Origin: Bacteroidota bacterium
Lineage (GTDB): Bacteria > Bacteroidota > Bacteroidia > Bacteroidales > M50B96
DNA length: 35,428 nucleotides
NCBI GenBank assembly: GCA_024762835.1
Contig: JANTGP010000013.1
Coordinates: forward strand, 1 to 35,428
Direction of reading: 5' to 3'
This document shows, one piece after another, positions 14,718-23,692 of the stretch. Every line of letters begins with the position of its first letter. Position 1 is the stretch's first letter. A model generated the notes under the pieces. It saw only the letters and a program-made list of their open reading frames with translations, was not told the origin of the DNA and made no database searches. The position numbers and the translations under genes are program-made.

Positions 14718-17012
14718 TTATTTAAAAAACCTGAGAGTTTTTATACTTGATTTCTGTCGAATAGTTACAAAATAAATTCCTTCGGCTAGCTTAGCAACAT
14801 CAAGTTTAATGTTTTGATGTCCCCTGCCTAAGTTTTCATTGATGAATAATACTTCTTGACCAAATGAGTTAATAACCGAACAATTAATATCTCCATTTTC
14901 CTTAGTTTCAAAATCGATATTAAGAACATCTGTTACAGGATTTGGATACAATACAAAATTATCCAATTTGTTATTATCAATTTCATCAACTGAATAAGTA
15001 AATGATCCATCAGTAATATTAATAATTATATTATCAACATTTGGATTATTCTCTTCGAGAGTAATTATTGCAGGATACAAATCATAGCTTGGTAAATCGA
15101 TCTGCAATTTATAAGTACCATATGCCAGATGCTCAAATTCAAAATAGCCCGACTCATTAGATAGAGTACTACTTATCAGGTTATTATCCATATCAAGTAA
15201 GAGCAATGATATGTCGCTGACTGTATTATCAGCCCTGTTTTTGTATGTATTGTTTGACTTGAAGCTTGGTGGCCAGATTATTGAACCGGAGATACTACAA
15301 GGGCCTGTTGTTGTAGACGAAAACTCAATCAAATAAATATCAACATTTGAGACATTAGATGATGTTACGCTAAACTCTGTTGCATCTGTCCAGAAGAGTG
15401 CACTGTCGTGATATGTTGGTGCATAATTAGGATAATCAATAAACGATGGCATGGCATAAACTATATATGTTCCGGTATCAACATTAGTAAATAAATAATT
15501 ACCATTAATAATATCAGAAGACCAGAAACCACCTGTGTTATTCATTAATATTGCAATACCACTACTAACCGCATTACTTCCTGCCCAAACAGAACCTGAT
15601 ACATCATAAGTAAGAGTTCCCTGCGAAATTGTGATATTCTCACAATACATGCTATTGCAGCTATCTAAAGTAAAAATTTGAAGACATACTTGATAAGTAC
15701 CGGGTGCATTATACAAATGAACAGGGTTTTGATCCGATGAGATTGTACCATCGCCAAAGTCCCATATCCATGCAAAAACACTACCCGTTGAAGCATCTGA
15801 AAATGATAATTCGAAGTTATTTCCGGCAGAGTTTGAATACGTAAATAATGCATCGCAGTTTCCGCTTCCACCACCTGAGACATATATATACTCGCAGTAA
15901 GTAGATGAACAGCTATCTGAGGTTTGAATTGTTAAACATACTTCATAATACCCCGCACTAACAAAAGTGTGATTTGGGTTTTGGTCAAATGAACCAGTAC
16001 CATCGCCGAAACTCCATATCCAATCGGTAACCATAGTACCTGGGTTTGTAAACGACATATCTGTAAAATCAATTGCTAATGAACCTGCACTGCTATATGT
16101 GAAATAAGCATCGCATCCCGGATTAATAATAGAATCCATTACAAAAACATAATCGCAGTAAGTTGAAGTACAACTATCGGATGTTACTATATCGAGGCAA
16201 ACCTGATATAAGCCCGAAGCTGCGAATATATGATTTGGGTTTTGGTCTGTTGAGCTGCTACCATCGCCGAAATCCCAACTCCATGCAGTTACCATAGTAT
16301 TAGGGTTTGTAAACGACATATCAGCAAAATCAATTGCTAATGATCCTGCACTGCTGTAGGTGAAATAAGCATCGCATCCGGGATTAATAACAGAGTCCAT
16401 TACAAAAACATAATCACAGTAAGTTGAAGTACAACTATCGGATGTTACTATATCAAGGCAAACTTGATATAAGCCCGAAGCTGCGAATATATGATTAGGG
16501 TTTTGGTCTGTTGAGCTGCTGCCATCGCCAAAGTCCCAACTCCATGCAGTTACCATAGTATTAGGGTTTGTAAACGACATATCAGCAAAATCAATTGCTA
16601 ATGATCCTGCACTGCTGTATGTGAAATACGCATCGCAGGAAACAAAGTTAATTGAGTCACAAACAATAAAATCTGCCGTTGCAGTACCTATACCTGTTGC
16701 AGTAACTATTTGCATCACATAATTTCCCATTGGGGAGCAATTATCAATTGTGCTGACAATAAAGCTAGTAACAGTACCTGGAATTACAAAAACAGATGAT
16801 GAATAAAATCCGTTTAAATCAGTCAATACATCAACGTTATACATCAACGAACTGTCGAGACTTGCTATATTAACCAAATGGTTAGATACAGCAGTTCCGG
16901 CAGCGGTTGATACATTGCCTGATATTGTAAACGGATTTTGAGAATACACCAAATTTTGTGACAATGTGAATAAAATTGTCACTAGTAGGGTTAATAATTT
17001 GATTTTTTTCAT
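14718..17012 (-). CDS. Secreted PKD-repeat surface protein with T9SS sorting domain
   Basis: A 764-residue exported protein. The start is set at the ATG at 17012, which opens a signal peptide (MKKIKLLTLLVTILFTLSQNLVYSQ) and follows an AAAGGAA ribosome-binding site. The longer ORF start adds a charged, unlikely leader. In order: an N-terminal carboxypeptidase-regulatory-like beta domain (FTISGNVSTAAGTAVSNHLV), four PKD domains each with W-x-(W)-x-FGDG and two Cys pairs (DSC, YC), a second CarboxypepD_reg-like part (YDVSGSVWAGSNAV), a third (CSISGSIIWPP), and a type A T9SS C-terminal domain (NFVLYPNPVTDVLNI to GIYFVTIRQKSSIKTLRFFK). It should be exported by the PorSS machinery and attached to or released from the cell surface. 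No catalytic domain is visible, so an adhesin or structural role is inferred. Confidence 0.88.
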   Translation of the reverse strand: MKKIKLLTLLVTILFTLSQNLVYSQNPFTISGNVSTAAGTAVSNHLVNIASLDSSLMYNVDVLTDLNGFYSSSVFVIPGTVTSFIVSTIDNCSPMGNYVMQIVTATGIGTATADFIVCDSINFVSCDAYFTYSSAGSLAIDFADMSFTNPNTMVTAWSWDFGDGSSSTDQNPNHIFAASGLYQVCLDIVTSDSCTSTYCDYVFVMDSVINPGCDAYFTYSSAGSLAIDFADMSFTNPNTMVTAWSWDFGDGSSSTDQNPNHIFAASGLYQVCLDIVTSDSCTSTYCDYVFVMDSIINPGCDAYFTYSSAGSLAIDFTDMSFTNPGTMVTDWIWSFGDGTGSFDQNPNHTFVSAGYYEVCLTIQTSDSCSSTYCEYIYVSGGGSGNCDALFTYSNSAGNNFELSFSDASTGSVFAWIWDFGDGTISSDQNPVHLYNAPGTYQVCLQIFTLDSCNSMYCENITISQGTLTYDVSGSVWAGSNAVSSGIAILMNNTGGFWSSDIINGNYLFTNVDTGTYIVYAMPSFIDYPNYAPTYHDSALFWTDATEFSVTSSNVSNVDIYLIEFSSTTTGPCSISGSIIWPPSFKSNNTYKNRADNTVSDISLLLLDMDNNLISSTLSNESGYFEFEHLAYGTYKLQIDLPSYDLYPAIITLEENNPNVDNIIINITDGSFTYSVDEIDNNKLDNFVLYPNPVTDVLNIDFETKENGDINCSVINSFGQEVLFINENLGRGHQNIKLDVAKLAEGIYFVTIRQKSSIKTLRFFK
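15852..16632 (-). repeat. Tandem PKD-coding repeats with a 261-base period
   Basis: The DNA around GCATCGCA recurs at about 16632, 16371, 16110 and 15852, giving spacings of 261, 261 and 258 bases (87 or 86 codons). The first two full units are almost identical at protein and DNA level, suggesting recent duplication. The third is clearly diverged, and a fourth PKD unit beyond it is diverged further. Confidence 0.85.
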
Positions 17013-17139
17013 ATTCCTTTTTTTTTGCTGGGTTAATAATTCTAATTCGATATATATTTTACGTAAAATTCTTTTTAAAAAGAGGGAAGAAGTCAAAAAC
17101 CAGAACGAGTTAATTTTTTAACCTCCTCCCTCATACTAA

Positions 17140-18825
17140 CTATAAATAAAATCTAAAACCGGCATTAAGACCAATAGCATTTGCCTTTAATCCCACAGCA
17201 TGACTATTGTCAAACATAGAATTCAGATTACCTCTGAAATACGGTTCGATATAAATACCCATATATTTCTCAAGTTTGATATACATATTAATACTTGCCA
17301 GCCAGCTTATATTTGTTTTTAAGAAGGGTAAAGAGTTTTTATCAAAGTCAATAACTGATTTGTTGTCGACAAGTGAAAAACTTTTGCCCTTAGCATTTAA
17401 TAATATTCCTATATTACCACCAAGTTTTCCTGTTAAAGTGAGCTTTTTGCTATCATAAAAACTATATCCAAACATTAGAGGAATATTTAAATAGGTATAT
17501 TTGTTTCTGATATTATAATTCTTAGTACTGTTGTTACTTTCGGTTTGATATACCTGCGATGAGTCATACACCATTATTATACTGTCAATAATCATGGGTA
17601 CATACACAAAAAATGTATCTCCGTTAAGGGTATCAATCTGAAACTGATAACCAACTGTATCAAAGCTATGAGTATATCCAAGAGGTGTGTATTCCCAGAA
17701 AGAAGCTGTTGTATCGATTGTGTTTATTTCTTCGGTGTAATTAAAGTTCTCATTTAATTGCAAATAAGAAATTCCTGTTTGAAATTTCCATTTATCAAAA
17801 TCGCAGGTAACATTAGCTCCTAAAGAATAAGACATTGCCAGGGATGTTGAGTTTGTAAGCATTATACCAAGTGTGTCAGTATTTGTATTATAATTGAAAG
17901 AGCTGTTTTCAATACCAGTAAAAATACCAAGCGATAAACCATCAAACAGGCTTTTCTTTTTCTTTTTGTGTTTCTTATCCGGCTCTTTATACCTTATTGT
18001 ATCATAAACGGCAACAGTATCAACATAAAGCACAGTGTCATTAATTGTTACAATTACTGTATCGTAGAAAGTTTCATTCACTTTATTCAATTCCTTATCG
18101 GGATTTGAAATATCATCATTCAAATTCGAGTTACCATTTACGGTTTCTTCATTATTTCCCATAAGGATATTCTCAGATTCAATATCAGCAGACTTAAGTT
18201 GTGAGTTTACAATTGATTGTTTATTCAATTTAGATTTTTGAGTATTGACTATTGCGTCTTTCTTATTTATTTTTCCCTTTGGCTCAATTGAAGATTTATT
18301 AGCTTTTTTGATATTTGGCTTATTAACTATCTTCGATTTAGAATTATCTATAACAGTTTCCTTGCTTAATGAATTATTTGCAAGTGATCGTTTTTTGGAT
18401 TTGTCACTATTCGATTTTACAATAAAATTATTCGTATTATTTTCATTTATAGAATTGAGATTTTTGTTTTTTATTACTCTGTTTATCTTAGTGTTATTAT
18501 TGCTTGAAGGTAATTTGTAATAATTATTTTTATACGATAACCAATCCATTGAATCAATTTCTCTTGTCTGTTGAACTTTTAGGCTCTCATTGTAGTTTTT
18601 TGTATTTTCTGCTTTATCAGTAAAAACAGTAATACCTGAGACAATAATTGCAGCAGTAATAATAGCAGCATAATAAACATTAAAGCTATTTATGCTAAAA
18701 GCCAAAAAGCTTTTAAGCCACAGCTTATGTTTAATACTATTCCATACAGAAGCAGAAGGCGTTGAAACATAACCTTCAAAACTGTCTTTGAATAAATTCC
18801 CTATGTCATTAATTTCGTTTCTCAT
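17140..18825 (-). CDS. Sigma-linked inner-membrane/outer-membrane beta-barrel fusion protein
   Basis: About 561 residues from the ATG at 18825; the ORF track starts 12 codons earlier, also possible. Residues 1-45 are cytoplasmic and hold a motif common in Bacteroidota sigma-linked proteins (LFKDSFEGYVSTPSASVWNSI). One membrane segment follows at about 50-67. A low-complexity Lys/Asn/Ser linker of about 200 residues contains a Thr/Val/Tyr stretch (DTVIVTINDTVLYVDTVAVYDTIRY). The C-terminal 260 residues are alternating beta strands of an outer-membrane barrel (porin family/OMP_b-brl type) ending in GLNAGFRFYL with a terminal aromatic-Leu. It lies 60 bases downstream of an ECF sigma gene, so an anti-sigma or signal-transmitting role is likely. 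This is inference from context and architecture. Confidence 0.72.
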   Translation of the reverse strand: MRNEINDIGNLFKDSFEGYVSTPSASVWNSIKHKLWLKSFLAFSINSFNVYYAAIITAAIIVSGITVFTDKAENTKNYNESLKVQQTREIDSMDWLSYKNNYYKLPSSNNNTKINRVIKNKNLNSINENNTNNFIVKSNSDKSKKRSLANNSLSKETVIDNSKSKIVNKPNIKKANKSSIEPKGKINKKDAIVNTQKSKLNKQSIVNSQLKSADIESENILMGNNEETVNGNSNLNDDISNPDKELNKVNETFYDTVIVTINDTVLYVDTVAVYDTIRYKEPDKKHKKKKKSLFDGLSLGIFTGIENSSFNYNTNTDTLGIMLTNSTSLAMSYSLGANVTCDFDKWKFQTGISYLQLNENFNYTEEINTIDTTASFWEYTPLGYTHSFDTVGYQFQIDTLNGDTFFVYVPMIIDSIIMVYDSSQVYQTESNNSTKNYNIRNKYTYLNIPLMFGYSFYDSKKLTLTGKLGGNIGILLNAKGKSFSLVDNKSVIDFDKNSLPFLKTNISWLASINMYIKLEKYMGIYIEPYFRGNLNSMFDNSHAVGLKANAIGLNAGFRFYL

Positions 18826-18885
18826 TTTATTTATTTCATGTGTTGCAAACAATGCACACATAGCTGTTCCGGCAGCTATATGTAC

Positions 18886-19434
18886 TTAGCTGCCTCTAAT
18901 CTTATTTAATTCTATGAGTTTCTGTTGTATTAGTTTTCGAGCTCTCGAATATTGCGATTTTGATGTACTAATATCAATATTCAACATCTCGGCAATCTCT
19001 TTGTGTTTATAACCTTCAATAGCAAACAAGTTAAAAACTATTTGATAACCTGCCGGCAAAGCCCTGATAACATCCAGCAACTCATTATGTGTAAATTCTG
19101 CTTCGGTGTATGAATTGTTTACAATATTTGTCTCTCTAATATCATTAATATCATTCTGATATGCATGTTTGAGATTTTTTTTGTAAATTGTGATAGCAGT
19201 ATTTACAGCAATTCGTTTCATCCAACCTTCAAAAGAACCTTTGTCTTCAAATTGTCCAAGGCTTTTGTAAATTTTAATGAAAACTTCTTGTAAAACGTCT
19301 TCTGCCTCAGAACGATCTTTAGTATATCTCATACAAACTCCCAATAATATATGCGAGTAGCTATCAAATAACTTCTTCTGTGCTTTTTTATCATTGTTTA
19401 AGCATCCTTGTATTAACTGTTTTTCAGTTTGCAT
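18886..19434 (-). CDS. ECF RNA polymerase sigma factor
   Basis: A 182-residue sigma-70 factor with only regions 2 and 4. Region 2 includes YTKDRSEAEDVLQEVFIKIYKSL and the -10 recognition part GSFEGWMKRIAVNTAI. Region 4 is LLDVIRALPAGYQIVFNLFAIEGYKHKEIAEMLNIDISTSKSQYSRARKLI, a helix-turn-helix for the -35 element. The downstream gene encodes a membrane protein with a short cytoplasmic N-terminus followed by an outer-membrane barrel, a pairing common in Bacteroidota. Targets cannot be read from the window. The divergent upstream neighbour is thyA. Confidence 0.93.
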   Translation of the reverse strand: MQTEKQLIQGCLNNDKKAQKKLFDSYSHILLGVCMRYTKDRSEAEDVLQEVFIKIYKSLGQFEDKGSFEGWMKRIAVNTAITIYKKNLKHAYQNDINDIRETNIVNNSYTEAEFTHNELLDVIRALPAGYQIVFNLFAIEGYKHKEIAEMLNIDISTSKSQYSRARKLIQQKLIELNKIRGS

Positions 19435-19522
19435 TCTCTCGTTCTGTTTTGATTTGACTACAAATGATTTTAAAAGGTTGCAAAGGCTTCAAAAAAAATA
19501 TATAATTTTATCATCAAATAGT

Positions 19523-19530
19523 TACTTTTG
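19523..19530 (+). promoter_or_regulatory. Candidate -7 element upstream of thyA
   Basis: TACTTTTG matches TAnnTTTG exactly but lies about 145 bases before the thyA ATG, and no -33 TTTG is seen at usual spacing. If used, the thyA leader would be long and would contain the palindromes at 19593-19612. Confidence 0.3.
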
Positions 19531-19592
19531 TCAAGTATTCGGCAAATATCAGAATTTTAAATAGTTAATAAAAGAACAGATTATATATCCAT

Positions 19593-19612
19593 GACTATAG
19601 TCTTATAAGACT
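19593..19612. promoter_or_regulatory. Overlapping palindromes upstream of thyA
   Basis: GACTATAGTC (19593-19602) is a perfect 10-base palindrome. AGTCTTATAAGACT (19599-19612) is a perfect 14-base palindrome. They share AGTC, so the middle segment can pair with either side. This could be an operator or a switchable hairpin about 65 bases before thyA. No known regulator is recognised. Confidence 0.35.
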
Positions 19613-19675
19613 CACAGGATAATGATTTTATAACTATAAAAAGCCGATTCTAACAACAAAAAAATAATTATACAG

Positions 19676-20470
19676 ATGAAACAATATTTGAATCTTTTAA
19701 ATCATGTACTAACAACAGGTGTAAAAAAAGAAGACCGCACAGGAACCGGAACTATTTCGGTGTTTGGTCATCAAATGAGATTTAATCTCGAAGACGGCTT
19801 CCCTTTGCTTACAACCAAGAAATTACATATTCGCTCTATCATGCACGAACTGCTATGGTTTTTAAAAGGCGAAACAAATATTAAGTATCTAAAAGATAAT
19901 AATGTAAGGATTTGGAACGAGTGGGCAGATGAGAATGGAAACCTTGGCCCTATATACGGATATCAATGGCGTTCGTGGCCGGCAGCAAACGGAAAGCACA
20001 TCGATCAAATAAGTCAGGTAATAGAATCAATTAAAAATAATCCAAACTCTCGCCGCCATTTAGTAAGTGCATGGAATGTTGGTGAAATTGAAAATATGGC
20101 TCTTCCACCTTGCCATATCTTATTTCAGTTTTATGTTTCAAACGGAAAATTATCTTGTCAGCTTTATCAGCGTAGCGCAGATATTTTCCTTGGAGTACCA
20201 TTTAATATCGCTTCGTATGCATTGCTTCTTGCTATGATGGCACAGGTTACGGGACTTAAACCGGGTGAGTTTATTCATACTCTAGGCGATGCTCATATTT
20301 ATCTTAACCATATTGAACAGGTGAAACTACAATTAACAAGAGAGCCTCTTCCCTTATCACAATTACAATTAAATAAGGATGTTAAAAGCATATTTGATTT
20401 TAAATATGAGGATTTCTCTATTGTAAATTATGAAGCTCACCCGCATATTAAAGGAGAAATATCAGTTTAG
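19676..20470 (+). CDS. thyA: Thymidylate synthase
   Basis: A 264-residue enzyme, the same length as E. coli ThyA, that methylates dUMP to dTMP using methylene-tetrahydrofolate and releases dihydrofolate. The catalytic cysteine is Cys146 in [10 protein letters not shown]. The phosphate-binding RRH lies in [10 protein letters not shown]. The motifs [39 protein letters not shown] and [13 protein letters not shown] are intact. It is followed 46 bases later by folA, which regenerates tetrahydrofolate, so the two probably form an operon. Confidence 0.98.
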   Translation: MKQYLNLLNHVLTTGVKKEDRTGTGTISVFGHQMRFNLEDGFPLLTTKKLHIRSIMHELLWFLKGETNIKYLKDNNVRIWNEWADENGNLGPIYGYQWRSWPAANGKHIDQISQVIESIKNNPNSRRHLVSAWNVGEIENMALPPCHILFQFYVSNGKLSCQLYQRSADIFLGVPFNIASYALLLAMMAQVTGLKPGEFIHTLGDAHIYLNHIEQVKLQLTREPLPLSQLQLNKDVKSIFDFKYEDFSIVNYEAHPHIKGEISV

Positions 20471-20516
20471 AACGCATCTCAAATCACTTTACGGAAAATT
20501 TTAATATTTTTATTGC

Positions 20517-21008
20517 ATGAAGAATATATCAATTATAGTAGCAATAGCCGAGAATAATGCCATTGGAAAAAACAATGACCTTCTGTGGCACATCTCTGAT
20601 GATTTAAAAAGATTTAAGAAACTTACCACCGGAAATAATATTATAATGGGTAAGCGAACTTTTCTATCATTGCCCAAGGGCCCATTACCAAACCGTACAA
20701 ATATTGTAATAAGCGACCAAGTGGGTGAATTGTTTGATGGATGCAAAATGGCATATTCAATTGAAGAAGCACTTGAATTGATGGATGAGAATAAAGAGAA
20801 TTTTATAATAGGTGGTGGGATGATTTATAAACAATTCTTGCCTCTTGCAAATAAATTGTATTTAACCCGTGTACACAAATCATTCGATGCCGATACATTT
20901 TTCCCTGAGATTGATTTAGAGAACTGGACTCTTGTTGAAAGTGAAATATATGAGGAAGGTGGTAAGAATCAATATCCACACAGTTTTCAGATTTTAGTCA
21001 GGAAATAA
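20517..21008 (+). CDS. folA: Dihydrofolate reductase
   Basis: A 163-residue NADPH-dependent enzyme that reduces dihydrofolate to tetrahydrofolate. Visible motifs are ISIIVAIAENNAIGKNNDLLWHISDDLKRFK, with the substrate-binding acidic residue in the DD pair, then TTGNNIIMGKRTFLSLPKGPLPNRTNIVIS (NADPH site), FIIGGGMIYKQFLPLANKLYLTRV and the C-terminal beta strands. The family usually has LPWH where this protein has LLWH, a minor change. It is paired with thyA, whose reaction makes its substrate. Confidence 0.97.
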   Translation: MKNISIIVAIAENNAIGKNNDLLWHISDDLKRFKKLTTGNNIIMGKRTFLSLPKGPLPNRTNIVISDQVGELFDGCKMAYSIEEALELMDENKENFIIGGGMIYKQFLPLANKLYLTRVHKSFDADTFFPEIDLENWTLVESEIYEEGGKNQYPHSFQILVRK

Positions 21009-21026
21009 TTACAACTACCTGTCTTA

Positions 21027-21662
21027 TTACAGTTTATAAACTTTCTGTACTTTCTTCAGCATTTCCTCAAAGTGAATATCCATGTCTATTAGTTTCCCGT
21101 TCTTCATGTCGTAAATCCAACCATGAACAGTCGGGTAACCATATTTCAAATAGCTTTTCTGAACAAATGAAGTTTTAATAACATTCTCACACTGTTCAAT
21201 CACGTTGAGCTCAACCAAACGGTCATATTTTGATTCTTCATTCTCAATTAATTCCAGCTCTTTAAAATTAAACCTGTAAACATCTCTAATGTTTTTCAAC
21301 CAATTATCAAGCAAACCGAAAGATTTTTGTTCCATTGCCGTATGAATTCCTCCGCAACCATAATGTCCGCAAACAACAATATGTTTAACCTTAAGGTGCT
21401 CAACAGCATATTGAATAATAGACATCGTATTTAAATCATTATTCGACACTAGGTTTCCAATATTTCTGTGAACAAATAAATCGCCAACATCCAAACCGGT
21501 AATGATATTTGCCGGAACTCTACTATCCGAACATCCGATATACAAGAAATCAGGATTTTGTTCTTTGTACAGTTTTTGAAAATACTCATTATCATTTTCC
21601 GTTTTACTACTAAGCCATTCATGGTTTAGTTTAAAAATCGCATCATATTTATCTGACTTCAT
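21027..21662 (-). CDS. Beta-class carbonic anhydrase
   Basis: About 211 residues from the ATG at 21662. I chose this over the longer ORF because an exact -7 element lies just upstream and overlaps the longer reading frame, and because MKSDKYDAIFKLNHEWLSSK is a normal family N-terminus. The enzyme interconverts CO2 and bicarbonate. Zinc ligands are visible: Cys in YIGCSDSRVP (with the paired Asp and Arg), then His and Cys in VVCGHYGCGGIHTA. The signature GDLFVHRNIGNLV is intact. The protein is likely cytosolic, since no signal peptide is seen. It is convergent with folA and divergent from parE. Confidence 0.95.
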   Translation of the reverse strand: MKSDKYDAIFKLNHEWLSSKTENDNEYFQKLYKEQNPDFLYIGCSDSRVPANIITGLDVGDLFVHRNIGNLVSNNDLNTMSIIQYAVEHLKVKHIVVCGHYGCGGIHTAMEQKSFGLLDNWLKNIRDVYRFNFKELELIENEESKYDRLVELNVIEQCENVIKTSFVQKSYLKYGYPTVHGWIYDMKNGKLIDMDIHFEEMLKKVQKVYKL

Positions 21663-21680
21663 AAGGCTTGTAAATTTTAC

Positions 21681-21708
21681 CAAATATAGTTTTTTTTGTC
21701 GTTTCAAA
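21681..21708 (-). promoter_or_regulatory. Candidate promoter of the carbonic anhydrase gene
   Basis: The minus strand reads TTTG (21708-21705), 16 bases, then TATATTTG (21688-21681), an exact TAnnTTTG. Spacing is a little short. Transcription would start near 21675, about 13 bases before the ATG at 21662. Confidence 0.5.
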
Positions 21709-21796
21709 AAATACATTTGAGATTGTTAATTATGTTGTTGATAATCTATATTGATAATCTTTTGTAAATTAAAGAAGTTTAAGCATTTTTAGCCGT

Positions 21797-23647
21797 ATGG
21801 TAGCAAGTTATACAGATGATACAATAAAGACACTTGATTGGCGGGAACATATCCGGAAAAGACCCGGTATGTATATCGGTAAATTAGGCGATGGCTCTTC
21901 AAAAGACGATGGTATTTATATACTTTTAAAAGAAGTGATTGATAACTCTATTGATGAGTACATGATGGGATTTGGTAAATCAATTGATATTACTTTGAAA
22001 GAATCTTTTGTTGAAGTACGTGATTATGGCCGTGGGATACCGCTTGGAAAAGTGCTTGATGTTGCATCAAAAATGAATACCGGAGCAAAATACGATTCAA
22101 AAGTATTTAAGAAAACCGTTGGATTAAACGGAGTTGGTATTAAAGCGGTTAATGCTCTGTCGATAAATTTTATTATTCGCTCCATTCGCGAAGGAAAAAT
22201 GAAAGCTGTGGAATTCTCACAAGGTAATCTCACAAGCGAAAAAAGAATTGTTAAAAGTGATGAGCCAAATGGTACATATATTTCTTTTATTCCTGATAAA
22301 GAATTGTTTGGCAACTATAGTTTTATTGTTGAATATATTGAGAGCTTATTACGTAACTATTCATTCTTAAATGCCGGATTAAGCATAAATTTTAACGGTA
22401 CAAGATTTTTTAGCAAGAATGGATTATTAGATCTTTTGAATCAAAATCTGGGAACAAGCCAAAGCCTATATCCAATAATTCATTTAAAAGGTGAGGATAT
22501 TGAAGTTGCCTTAACACACGGCAGGCAATATGGTGAGGATTATTATTCATTTGTTAACGGACAGCATACTGTACAGGGCGGCACTCACCTTACAGCTTTC
22601 AAAGAAGTAATAGTCAGAACAGTAAGAGATTTCTTTAAAAAAGATTTTGATGCTTCAGATATAAGAACAGGTATTACGGCAGCCATAAGTATAAAAGTTG
22701 AAGACCCGGTTTTTGAATCGCAGACTAAGACAAAACTAGGTTCAAAAGAAGTTGGACCCGAGGGACCGAGTGTAAGAAACTTTATTAACGACTTTTTAAA
22801 AATATCTTTAGACAATTTTCTACATAAGAATCCCGCTACCGCTGAGATTTTACTAAATAAAATATTAGAGTCGGAAAAAGAAAGAAAAGCGATATCAGGA
22901 ATTAAAAAGCTGGCACGAGAAAGAGCAAAAAAAGCAAGTTTACACAATAAGAAACTTCGAGACTGCCGCATTCATTATAACTCAAATAAAGACGGGCGTG
23001 AACAATCAACCATTTTTATTACCGAGGGTGACTCTGCAAGCGGCTCAATTACCAAATCAAGGGATGTAAATACGCAGGCTGTTTTTAGCCTAAAAGGTAA
23101 GCCCTTAAACACATACGGGCTAACAAAGAAAATTGTTTATGAAAACGAGGAATTTAATCTTTTACAATCTGCTTTAAATATAGAAGAAGGAATTGAGAAC
23201 CTTAGGTATAACCATGTGATAATTGCTACAGATGCTGATGTTGATGGAATGCATATCAGACTCTTACTTATCACATTTTTTCTTCAATTCTTTCCCGAGT
23301 TAATAAAGTCCGGACATTTATACATTTTGCAAACGCCTTTGTTCAGAGTAAGAAATAAGAAAAAAACAATATACTGCTATTCGTCAACTGAAAAACTAAA
23401 TGCCTTAAAAAGTTTAGGAACAAAGACGGAAACAACAAGATTTAAGGGACTTGGGGAGATTTCGCCATCAGAGTTTAAATATTTTATTGGTAAAAATATG
23501 CGACTTGAACCTGTTATTCAAAGCAGGGATGAGTCTATTTCCGAATTGCTCGAATTTTATATGGGAAAGAATACTCTGACACGTCAAAATTTTATTATTG
23601 ACAATTTAAGGGTTGAGTTAGACGAGCTGGAAGAGGAAGAGGTTTAA
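21797..23647 (+). CDS. parE: DNA topoisomerase IV subunit B
   Basis: The 616-residue ATPase subunit of a type IIA topoisomerase, which decatenates chromosomes together with ParC. The GHKL ATP site has [28 protein letters not shown] and DYGRGIP, with [17 protein letters not shown] as the lid. The transducer has the QTKTKLG element. The Toprim domain has TEGDSASGS near residue 409 and [13 protein letters not shown] near 479. [13 protein letters not shown] closes it. Length fits ParE rather than the longer GyrB. In many Bacteroidota parC follows directly, but here the next gene is convergent and unrelated, so parC must be elsewhere. Confidence 0.93.
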   Translation: MVASYTDDTIKTLDWREHIRKRPGMYIGKLGDGSSKDDGIYILLKEVIDNSIDEYMMGFGKSIDITLKESFVEVRDYGRGIPLGKVLDVASKMNTGAKYDSKVFKKTVGLNGVGIKAVNALSINFIIRSIREGKMKAVEFSQGNLTSEKRIVKSDEPNGTYISFIPDKELFGNYSFIVEYIESLLRNYSFLNAGLSINFNGTRFFSKNGLLDLLNQNLGTSQSLYPIIHLKGEDIEVALTHGRQYGEDYYSFVNGQHTVQGGTHLTAFKEVIVRTVRDFFKKDFDASDIRTGITAAISIKVEDPVFESQTKTKLGSKEVGPEGPSVRNFINDFLKISLDNFLHKNPATAEILLNKILESEKERKAISGIKKLARERAKKASLHNKKLRDCRIHYNSNKDGREQSTIFITEGDSASGSITKSRDVNTQAVFSLKGKPLNTYGLTKKIVYENEEFNLLQSALNIEEGIENLRYNHVIIATDADVDGMHIRLLLITFFLQFFPELIKSGHLYILQTPLFRVRNKKKTIYCYSSTEKLNALKSLGTKTETTRFKGLGEISPSEFKYFIGKNMRLEPVIQSRDESISELLEFYMGKNTLTRQNFIIDNLRVELDELEEEEV

Positions 23648-23692
23648 TTCTTCTTTATTATATAATGTTTGATATCAGGAGATAAATCGTTT

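Noticed and set aside
15852-16632. CRISPR-like repeat array
   Set aside because: Repeats are 261 bases, in frame and code for PKD domains.
22585-22971. Minus-strand 128-residue ORF within parE
   Set aside because: Antisense shadow of the strongly supported parE gene.
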